From Hominimerdicola alba 8 (lineage in GTDB: Bacteria; Bacillota; Clostridia; Oscillospirales; Ruminococcaceae), in contig NZ_ADKM02000098.1 of the NCBI RefSeq assembly GCF_000178155.2, positions 1-37,836 of the forward strand: DNA of 37,836 bases, in the 5' to 3' direction. The notes under the pieces were generated by a model that ran no database searches, was not told where the DNA came from, and worked only from the letters and a program-made list of their open reading frames with translations. The translations under genes and the position numbers were made by a program. This document shows positions 6,995 to 14,026 of this stretch, one piece after another (positions within the stretch are counted from its first letter, which is position 1; each line of letters opens with the position of its first letter).

Positions 6995-9900
6995 ATGGAT
7001 ATTTTATCGGCAAAAGGCGAAAAGGACTACGACAGGATAATCGAGGCAGGCGCGTGTATGCGCCCCGAAGAATGCAGTTCTAAGAGCGAGGCGCATGCCA
7101 TCGGCAAAGCCTACGAGAAAAAAGGCGCTTTCGGGCAGTGCCTTGAATGGTATATGCGCAGTTACGAACTGGGCGGCTCAGACGAAGAACTTGGCATGAT
7201 AGCAGGCGTGTGCCTTGCCTGCGGAAAGTATGATGAGCTGAGAAGTTTTCTGGACAACGGCAACGCCGATCCCGACGGCTATTATTACAGGGCGGCAAGG
7301 TATGAACTGGCACTGCGCACTGGAGGTTCGGCGGAAGAACAGATACAGGCGCTTAAAAACTTCATTGATGTGCAGTATGAAGAAAGTTACATGCTTCGCC
7401 TTACCGCACTGTATCTTGAACAGGGCAGCGACAAGGCGGCGGGCAAGCTGTGCAAAAAAATTATGCGTCTGTACATTGACACTGACGGCGCACTGTATGC
7501 GAAAGACCTCGCAGATGCGATAAAAGCAGGCGAGGGTCTTGCTTTTGTGCGCGAAAAGGCATGGCTGAAAGACAAGGTGTTCAAGCACATATCCTTTGAC
7601 CTTTCTGCAAAGCCGATGGAAGATATACGCATCGGCAGGGCGGCTGTCAGCACAGAAAAGCCGATGAATGCAGACAGGGTGACAGTCAGCGAAGAGAAGC
7701 CGAAAACCGAAGGCGGTGAAGGCAGAAAACTCCCTCTGTTCGGAAAAAAGTCTGCTGACAAAACCGCTAAAAAGGATAAGATATCCCCCATCGTTGAGAA
7801 AAGCATGAAAAATGTGGTGGGCATGGGTGAACTTAAAACTGCCCTCAACGACATCGTAAACGTATTGCAGACAGAAAAGAAGCGCGCAGGCACAGAAGCG
7901 ATAATCCTCAACAACATCAAGATACTGGGACCCGACGGCTGCGGCAAGACCACCGCCGCATACGCCGCGTGCAGGACGCTTAATGCGCTGGGTATATCAG
8001 CATTTGACGAGCCTGTGGTTACAGATTACGACTCTCTGCTGACCGATGACAATGAAGAACTTCACAGCCGAATACAGGAACTTTTTGACAATGCGATGGG
8101 CGGCTGTCTGCTGATAGAAAATATCCATGAATTTGATGACGAGAACGGTCACGGCGTAGGTTCAAAGATACTCGATCAGATCTACAGCGCCATAAAGTCG
8201 GCAAACGGCGGCGTGACGCTGATAATAACAGGCAGGGAAAAGGAAACGGAAGATCTCCTGCTGAAAAAGCCAAAAATAGCGGCGCTTTTCAATCTCAGGA
8301 CGGTGGTGCTGGGCAAATATTCGACCGATGACCTGATGGTGATAACCGACAGGCTGGCAGAAAGCAAAAGCCTTGTCATAAACGATGCGGCAAAGCTGGT
8401 GCTTAGGAAAAAGCTGGAGAACATGGCTTCCCAGCCCGACTTCACCTATTCAAAAGACCTCGAAAGGATACTGACTGAGGCTTATGTCAGCATGTCCAAC
8501 CGTCTTTCAAAGAAAAGGCGGGCAGCGGGCGATGATTACTATGTCATCACCGAAGAGGATATAAATTCGGGCGAGTCTGCCGAAACTGTTGAAGAACTGC
8601 TCGACAAGCTGAAAGCAATGACAGGTCTTGCATCGGTGAAAGAGTCGGTTCAGACGGTGGTAAATCAGGTTAAAGTCAACAAGATGCGCGCCGAACAGGG
8701 CATAGCGGCGGCATCGAACGGCACACTGCACATGGTATTCACCGGCAATGCGGGTACAGGAAAGACCACCGTTGCAAGGATAATCGGCAAGATATACAGA
8801 AGGCTCGGTGTACTGCCGAAGGGTCATTTTGTAGAGTGTACACGAAAAGACCTCATATCAAGCATATACGGCAAGACCGCACAGCAGGTCAGTGAAAAGG
8901 TCAAAGAAGCTATGGGCGGCATACTTTTCATCGATGAAGCATACTCCCTCTGCCGTGATGACAACGACACTTACGGCAAGGAAGCCATCGAAACTCTGCT
9001 GACAGAGATGGAGAACCACCGCGACAGCATAATGGTGATAATCGCGGGCTACGGTCCCGAAATGGACAAATTTCTCGACAAGAACCAAGGTCTGAGAAGC
9101 AGGATGTCCAACACCATCAACTTTGAGGACTACACTGCTGACGAAATGGTGTCCATATTCAAAAGCATGGTATCGGCACAGAAATTCATGCTGGATGTCG
9201 GTACTGACAAGGATATCCGCGATGTCATCGAAGCGCGGGCATCAAAGAAGGATTTCGGCAATGCGCGAGGTGTGCGCAACGTTCTCGATGATGTGATAAA
9301 ACAGCAGGCTAACCGTCTTGCTGACGGACAGGAACACAGCAGGAACGATTTCCTTATCATCAAAAAGGAAGATATAGCGGCGCTGAAAAGCAGTCGGGAC
9401 AGTGGCGGCGATGAGTGCAAGACTGCCGATGATTACGTGCGCGAACTTGAAGAACTGACAGGTCTTGGTTCGGTAAAGGCACAGGTACGGGCGCTGGTGG
9501 CATCTGCTAAGGTAAATCAGCGGCTTGCACAGTTAAACCGAAAGACACAGGGTTTCGGCACACTGCACATGGTATTCAAGGGCAACGCGGGTACAGGTAA
9601 GACCACCGTTGCAAGGATAATCGGCAATATCTATCATTCGCTGGGGGCGCTGTCAAAGGGTCAGCTGGTGGAATGCAACCGAAGCAATCTGGTGGCGGGC
9701 TATGTTGGTCAGACTGCCGCACGCACCCGTGAAAAGGTAGAAGAAGCACTGGGCGGTGTGCTGTTCATTGATGAAGCATATTCGCTGGCACAGGGCGGCG
9801 AGAACGACTTCGGCAGAGAAGCCATAAACGAACTGGTGGCACAGGTCGAGAACCACAGAAACGACCTCTGCGTGATAATCGCGGGCTATTCAAAGGATAT

Positions 9901-10261
9901 GGACGAATTTCTTGCGACAAATCAGGGTCTTAGCAGCCGTTTCACCAACGAGATAGTATTTGAGGACTACACCCCCGCAGAGATGCTGGAGATACTCAAA
10001 AAGACTGCCGCCGCAGACGGCAACTGCTTTGAGGACGGCATTGACGGTCTGCTGACAGAACTGCTGGCACAGAAGTCAGCGGCGGCGGATTTCGGCAATG
10101 CGCGAGGTGTCAGGAACGTGGCAGGCGCACTGAAAAGCAAAAAGGATATGCGCGCCATCGAATACCTCGACAGCCATCAGATAACGGATATGGCAGAAAC
10201 AGAAAGACTCCTGACCACCATAACCGCCGAAGATGTCATGGCGCTTATGAATGAGCGATAA
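6995..10261 (+). CDS. Triple CbxX/CfxQ-type AAA+ ATPase with N-terminal helical repeats
   Basis: A 1088-residue protein. Residues 1-~210 are TPR/Sel1-like helices (AYEKKGAFGQCLEWYMRSYELG), then a charged linker, then three AAA+ modules. AAA1: Walker A GPDGCGKTT (Lys318), but the Walker B position reads CLLIENIHEF and lacks the normal DE pair. AAA2: GNAGTGKTT (Lys590), LFIDEAYSL, NQGLRSRM. AAA3: GNAGTGKTT (Lys869), LFIDEAYSL, NQGLSSRF. AAA3 keeps the canonical pore loop GYVGQTA, whereas AAA2 has SIYGKTA. Modules 2 and 3 resemble CbbX/SpoVK/EccA ATPases, which remodel protein complexes. AAA1 is probably a non-hydrolysing structural module (inference). It lies 13 bp after the Hsp70 gene with a weak ribosome binding site, so translation may be coupled. 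Confidence 0.88.
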   Translation: MDILSAKGEKDYDRIIEAGACMRPEECSSKSEAHAIGKAYEKKGAFGQCLEWYMRSYELGGSDEELGMIAGVCLACGKYDELRSFLDNGNADPDGYYYRAARYELALRTGGSAEEQIQALKNFIDVQYEESYMLRLTALYLEQGSDKAAGKLCKKIMRLYIDTDGALYAKDLADAIKAGEGLAFVREKAWLKDKVFKHISFDLSAKPMEDIRIGRAAVSTEKPMNADRVTVSEEKPKTEGGEGRKLPLFGKKSADKTAKKDKISPIVEKSMKNVVGMGELKTALNDIVNVLQTEKKRAGTEAIILNNIKILGPDGCGKTTAAYAACRTLNALGISAFDEPVVTDYDSLLTDDNEELHSRIQELFDNAMGGCLLIENIHEFDDENGHGVGSKILDQIYSAIKSANGGVTLIITGREKETEDLLLKKPKIAALFNLRTVVLGKYSTDDLMVITDRLAESKSLVINDAAKLVLRKKLENMASQPDFTYSKDLERILTEAYVSMSNRLSKKRRAAGDDYYVITEEDINSGESAETVEELLDKLKAMTGLASVKESVQTVVNQVKVNKMRAEQGIAAASNGTLHMVFTGNAGTGKTTVARIIGKIYRRLGVLPKGHFVECTRKDLISSIYGKTAQQVSEKVKEAMGGILFIDEAYSLCRDDNDTYGKEAIETLLTEMENHRDSIMVIIAGYGPEMDKFLDKNQGLRSRMSNTINFEDYTADEMVSIFKSMVSAQKFMLDVGTDKDIRDVIEARASKKDFGNARGVRNVLDDVIKQQANRLADGQEHSRNDFLIIKKEDIAALKSSRDSGGDECKTADDYVRELEELTGLGSVKAQVRALVASAKVNQRLAQLNRKTQGFGTLHMVFKGNAGTGKTTVARIIGNIYHSLGALSKGQLVECNRSNLVAGYVGQTAARTREKVEEALGGVLFIDEAYSLAQGGENDFGREAINELVAQVENHRNDLCVIIAGYSKDMDEFLATNQGLSSRFTNEIVFEDYTPAEMLEILKKTAAADGNCFEDGIDGLLTELLAQKSAAADFGNARGVRNVAGALKSKKDMRAIEYLDSHQITDMAETERLLTTITAEDVMALMNER

Positions 10262-10284
10262 AGTATAAAGAGAGGAAAGTTTAA

Positions 10285-12015
10285 ATGAATAAAGAACTTC
10301 TGAAAACTCTTGACATAGATGACAGTCTGGGACTGCGCGAACTTAAGTCAAAGCTGGAAGAAAAACAACTCGAATACCTTGAAAGGGCGCAAAGCACTGC
10401 CGATGACAGCAGGCGCGAAGAACTGGAAAGCATTGTCGAGGATATCGAAAAGGAGATCGCCTTTCTTACAGACGAGATAAGCAGGGCGGGGTCGGCACTG
10501 GTCTTTGATGACGGCGGCAGTAATGATGCGGTGCTTGAGGAGAAGGAAGACAAGCCCGATGAAGTCATCAGTAAGGTCGAAGCCATCAAGAAGCGCAACG
10601 AGGAGAAGCGTCAGGCACAGCCTGTACAGCCTGCACCGTCAGCGGCAGACAGCTACTCTCAGCAGAACGCCGCACCCGTGAACACACCGCCGGTCAGCCC
10701 GTTATACGGCTATCAGAGCGGCAGCCCTGCCGCATATTCAAGGGATCTGAGCGGCGGTATGCAGGCTTTCAAAAATAAGGATTATGACATTTCGCTGAGT
10801 ATTTTCAGAGATCTTTCAAATGCGGGCGATGTTGATGCCATGTTCATGCAGGCGCACCAGTGTTTTGAGGGTCTGGGCTGTGACAAGGACTGGAACAGAT
10901 TTGAATTCTGGATGAAAAGCGCGGCTGATAAGGGTAATGTCAGCGCAAAATGTTATCTGGCTGAGAAGTATCTGAAACATGCAGACAACAGGTCGCCAAT
11001 AGGTTCAAAACAGGCACAGAAAGTCTACAAGGAAGCGATAAAGATACTGGAAGAAGCTGCTGACACAGGCGATGCCGGCTCGATGAAGCTGTATGTCAGT
11101 GTGGCAGAGATGCTATACAACGGCGTTTACGAAGAGCAGACTGTTGCCATCAGACAGTGCCTTTCCCGCCGTAACGCCACTAAAGCCATGTCCTACTGCG
11201 ACAAACTGTCACAGCTGGAAACCGACCAGTTTGAAAAAACGAACTGGCTGGAGCGTAAGAAATACCTCAGCAAAAAGCGCGGATTCAAGGAAGATGCGTC
11301 GGGCAAACCCGTCAAAGCACAAAAACAACACGGCGGCTGTCACATCGGGTGCGGCACGATAATCTTAGGCATCGTGGCATTATATCTGCTATCGGTGGTC
11401 ATTTCGGAACTGTATGTTCATTTTATAGGCAATAAGAAACTCGACAAGGAGCTTAAAGAACAAGGCTCATCTCAGGCTGCACAGCAGGCTGTGGAAGATA
11501 CTTTCGGCAAAAACAATGTTACGCTGTTCAGTTTCCCGCCTGAAAGGATAACTGATACCCAGCAGGTCACCACCGACCTGGCTGAGGTACAGAACAGCTA
11601 CAATTATTCCATCGACGGCGATTCATGGGCAAGGGCATACGTTTTCCGCGCAGGCAACGGCAATGATCTTTCGTATATGAACTTCGACCTCGACAAAAAG
11701 TTCAGCGCTTTAACCTTTAAGATGACTCCCCTGCTGGAACACGATTGCTGGACGACCAACGCACAGGTGCAGGTGACTGACATCGACACCGGCGAGATAA
11801 TCTATGATTATGTGCTTGAAGAAGGCACAGGCGTTGCAGATGTGACAGTCAATATCGAGGGTCGCGACAATATAAGCCTTTCGGTTTACGCTATGGAGGG
11901 CGGTGATATGTTCGCAAGACTCAGCTATGTAATGGTCAAGAACGGCGAGTTCCATGTTGAACCGGTCACAGGTGATGAAGCGGCAGAGGAAGTTCCAGCT
12001 GAGGTGACAGAGTGA
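10285..12015 (+). CDS. Membrane protein: coiled coil, Sel1-like repeats, one TM, external NPCBM-like domain
   Basis: A 576-residue protein with GAGAGGAAAG before the ATG. Order of parts: charged helical N-terminus (1-~70), which has the look of a degenerate J-domain without HPD, although that is speculative; a Pro/Gln/Ala-rich linker (~100-155); Sel1-like helical repeats (~160-260, with AMFMQAHQCFEGLG and AKCYLAEKYL); a basic stretch; one transmembrane segment (~355-383, IILGIVALYLLSVVISEL); and a C-terminal region (~405-550) with beta-sandwich character like NPCBM carbohydrate-binding modules (FSALTFKM, VQVTDIDTGE, VTVNIEGRDNISLSV). Basic residues before the segment suggest that the C-terminus is outside. 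Placed 23 bp after the AAA+ gene, it probably connects the chaperone machine to the envelope (inference). Confidence 0.7.
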   Translation: MNKELLKTLDIDDSLGLRELKSKLEEKQLEYLERAQSTADDSRREELESIVEDIEKEIAFLTDEISRAGSALVFDDGGSNDAVLEEKEDKPDEVISKVEAIKKRNEEKRQAQPVQPAPSAADSYSQQNAAPVNTPPVSPLYGYQSGSPAAYSRDLSGGMQAFKNKDYDISLSIFRDLSNAGDVDAMFMQAHQCFEGLGCDKDWNRFEFWMKSAADKGNVSAKCYLAEKYLKHADNRSPIGSKQAQKVYKEAIKILEEAADTGDAGSMKLYVSVAEMLYNGVYEEQTVAIRQCLSRRNATKAMSYCDKLSQLETDQFEKTNWLERKKYLSKKRGFKEDASGKPVKAQKQHGGCHIGCGTIILGIVALYLLSVVISELYVHFIGNKKLDKELKEQGSSQAAQQAVEDTFGKNNVTLFSFPPERITDTQQVTTDLAEVQNSYNYSIDGDSWARAYVFRAGNGNDLSYMNFDLDKKFSALTFKMTPLLEHDCWTTNAQVQVTDIDTGEIIYDYVLEEGTGVADVTVNIEGRDNISLSVYAMEGGDMFARLSYVMVKNGEFHVEPVTGDEAAEEVPAEVTE

Positions 12016-12036
12016 TAAGAAAGGGGTGCGGCTGAT

Positions 12037-12630
12037 ATGTTCGGCAAGGCAAACAACAGTAATTCTCAGGGCGAAAACGCAAGAGAATATGAGTACGAAA
12101 AGGAAAAACAGACCGAAAAGCAGAGTATCGGCAAAAACAAGGAATTCATCTTCAAATACTCGCAGGACGAAAAACTAAGACAAAAGCTGAAAACTCCGCG
12201 TTCAAGGGCTTATATGGAAGCGCTCTCGATGATAGACCTGCTGAGCGCAACTGACGAGGAGATAATCGAAAAACTGCAAAGCGAAATGGACGAAGATACT
12301 CTTGAAGAGATATCCGAGATGTCAGCCGAAGAGATAATCGCTGAGATAATGACTTCTGTCAGGGAAGAACTTGAAACAGCCATAGAAGAAGCAGGCGAAC
12401 AGCTTGTGGGTGTTCTGTCGAAGTGCTATATAAGCGGCTGTGATGTACATGCCATAGACCAGTATGGCAATATAATCGAACACTACAAAATAACAGAGGG
12501 TCTGCCCACCCCGCTTGACAAGGGAAGAGAACTGTTCCACAAAAACCCGAACTGCAAGTGCGTTGAGGTCTACACAGGGTTTGCAATGATAGTTGATGAG
12601 GACTCGACTGTAACTGAGGTTAGATTCTGA
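12037..12630 (+). CDS. Acidic protein of unknown family, last gene of Hsp70/AAA+ operon
   Basis: A 197-residue protein 21 bp after the previous gene, with AAAGGGGTG upstream of ATG 12037. I do not recognise a family. The N-terminal ~35 residues are polar and probably disordered. Residues ~55-120 are strongly acidic predicted helices (DEEIIEKLQSEMDEDTLEEI). The C-terminal ~75 residues contain GVLSKCYISGCDVHAID and HKNPNCKCVEVYTG, four cysteines spaced in two pairs that could bind metal or form a compact domain, and end in beta-strand-like sequence. No signal peptide or membrane segment. It may be an adaptor or client of the chaperone/ATPase pair (inference from position). Confidence 0.65.
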   Translation: MFGKANNSNSQGENAREYEYEKEKQTEKQSIGKNKEFIFKYSQDEKLRQKLKTPRSRAYMEALSMIDLLSATDEEIIEKLQSEMDEDTLEEISEMSAEEIIAEIMTSVREELETAIEEAGEQLVGVLSKCYISGCDVHAIDQYGNIIEHYKITEGLPTPLDKGRELFHKNPNCKCVEVYTGFAMIVDEDSTVTEVRF

Positions 12631-12687
12631 TAAAAATGGCATGATCGGTCACAAATAGCAGATCACTGATCAATATCCGGAACAAAG

Positions 12688-12715
12688 AGCACTTGCGCAA
12701 AGCAGGTGCTTTTTT
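12688..12715 (+). terminator. Terminator of the Hsp70/AAA+ operon
   Basis: AGCACTTGC (12688-12696) pairs with GCAGGTGCT (12702-12710, one G-U), followed by six T. This closes the four-gene unit. Confidence 0.85.
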
Positions 12716-12771
12716 ATCCCCTGAAAAGCGGAGATATAAAATATAAGCAGTAATAGCTTGAAACAGAAGTA

Positions 12772-12800
12772 TTGAAACCAGCGATCATCTGTGTTATAAT
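12772..12800 (+). promoter_or_regulatory. Promoter of the truncated phosphatase gene
   Basis: TTGAAA (12772-12777) and TATAAT (12795-12800), spacer 17 bp. It now drives only a 12-codon relic and the sequence beyond it. Confidence 0.7.
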
Positions 12801-12847
12801 ATAGTTGTGTTTTCACGCAAAGTATCCCTGCGGAAGGAGAAACTTAA

Positions 12848-12886
12848 ATGAAAAAGATCATGTTTATATGCCACGGCAACATATGA
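12848..12886 (+). pseudogene. Low-molecular-weight protein tyrosine phosphatase, 5' fragment only
   Basis: An ideal AAGGAG ribosome binding site precedes ATG 12848, and the reading is MKKIMFICHGNI then TGA. Low-molecular-weight tyrosine phosphatases begin this way, and their next residues are CRS (active-site loop C-x5-R). Here the match stops in the middle of that loop: ATATG agrees with a following Cys codon (TGC) through 12885 and then diverges. Only the nucleophile cysteine half of the site remains and no further piece is seen in the window. I read this as the left breakpoint of an insertion or replacement that brought in the restriction-modification island. Confidence 0.7.
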
Positions 12887-13110
12887 ACATAGCTCCCAAA
12901 AGTGCAGTATTTAAGGCGTAAAACGACATTTTCAAAAAACATTTAACATCACTATAACATCGATTTTGGCCCGAACTTGCGTACATTTTTTTGGACCGGA
13001 ATATGTTTCGGTGACATACTAACATCGGATATCGGTTTTCCAAAAGTACAAATTTTAGTAAAGCTAAGAGTCTGCGATCTGTCCTCTGGTCAACAGAATA
13101 TTTATCAAAA

Positions 13111-13151
13111 AAATAGCTGAGACAGTTTATGATTGTCTCAGCTATTTTTGA
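13111..13151. terminator. Perfect 14-bp hairpin, bidirectional terminator
   Basis: The arms at 13111-13124 and 13134-13147 (core ATAGCTGAGACA) are fully complementary around a 9-base loop. T-rich sequence follows on both strands. It would stop reading from the phosphatase promoter into the island, and leftward reading out of it. Confidence 0.75.
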
Positions 13152-13381
13152 TGTTCTATGATCTTCTTTTTATCGTCGGTTTATATCAACGCTTTTTCGT
13201 TAGAAACCGTAAAAAAACAATGAGCTATTAATCATTATTCATGGTCGAGTCGATACGATAAGAAAAGCAGACAAAGAGTCAAAAAAACTTCTGGAGTTTT
13301 GATTGCGCTATAATGAAAGGATTATTACGGTTAGAATGTCCTTGGTTTTGTCCACTATACCAAATTAAGGACTATAAAAGC

Positions 13382-13410
13382 TTGACATGATTGGTGATAT
13401 TTGATATAAT
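13382..13410 (+). promoter_or_regulatory. Strong promoter outside the left-most shufflon repeat
   Basis: TTGACA (13382-13387) and TATAAT (13405-13410), spacer 17 bp. It points right, across the silent minus-strand hsdS cassette (antisense to it) and toward hsdM about 600 bp downstream. I see no equally good promoter between the cassette and hsdM. Confidence 0.75.
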
Positions 13411-13441
13411 GAATATTAGTATTTGTAAGATTATAGCTCAC

Positions 13442-13460
13442 GCTGATGAAGGGTGATAAG
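13442..13460 (-). repeat. Shufflon repeat B, copy 1 (LITLHQR)
   Basis: Inverted copy of CTTATCACCCTTCATCAGC, identical in all five copies; it marks the downstream end of cassette a. Confidence 0.9.
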
Positions 13461-13946
13461 GGTGTCGAGCTTTGCAAAGAAAGTGCCGATTTGGTGCTGT
13501 TCCTTTACGTCGGACGGTACTGTAAGGACTGTTTCAAAGTAATCGGCAGGAGTGATGTTGAGCAGTCCGTGATTTCTTGCACCCTCGGCAGCAATGGCTT
13601 GAACTCCCTTATGCCAACAGTCGGTATCATAATACGAAACAAGAAAATCAGAGTCAATATTTCCGTCCTCTTTCAGAGCGAATACAATGTAAAGTGTCGA
13701 TAATACGCCCATTTCGTACCTATCAAGTCTCTTGACTGCACCCCACGGGGCATCAGATGATGTACTCTTATTGTAGGCAAATTCACCTTTCTTCAACAGG
13801 TAGTAACCGCTTACATCTCGGCTTGCGATACGCTTATCGAAGAACTCGTTTTGATCTATCAAGCCATACTGTGCTGATATAGTAAGTGGTAGCTCTGATT
13901 CAAGGTTTTCGTTCTTTCTCGTCACTCTCTCGACCATATCAGACAG

Positions 13947-13961
13947 CTTACGCTGTTCCCA
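13947..13961 (-). repeat. Shufflon repeat A, copy 1 (WEQRK)
   Basis: Inverted copy of TGGGAACAGCGTAAG at the upstream end of cassette a. Identity with the copy at 21978 extends to 20 bases by including TTTCC. Confidence 0.9.
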
Positions 13962-14026
13962 GGAAAAAGTTTTAATTAAAATCATACCGGATGTAATACC
14001 GTACATATAGATTAGGAGGTTCTTTT

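Larger units (their letters stand above)
12887..13430. other. AT-rich intergenic region left of the R-M island
   Basis: No gene recognised. It contains a perfect 14-bp hairpin (13111-13147) and a strong promoter near its right edge (13382-13410). The sequence is plainly more AT-rich than the operon to its left, consistent with foreign DNA beginning at about 12886. Confidence 0.55.
13431..14006 (-). pseudogene. Silent hsdS cassette a (one TRD, opposite orientation)
   Basis: A single target-recognition domain of a type I specificity subunit, 191 codons if read from ATG 14006. The body runs from WEQRKLSDMVERV to the conserved dimer helix QIGTFFAKLDTLITLHQREL and then stops. It is about half of a normal HsdS (366 residues here) and has no promoter or ribosome binding site of its own on the minus strand, since the bases before 14006 are the leader of hsdM on the other strand. 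Both ends carry the shufflon repeats (13442-13460 and 13947-13961). It is a storage copy that inversion could join to the expressed start. Confidence 0.82.

Noticed and set aside
12631-13430. tRNA gene as the island's insertion site
   Set aside because: I found no cloverleaf or T-arm sequence at the left breakpoint. The break lies in a phosphatase coding sequence instead.
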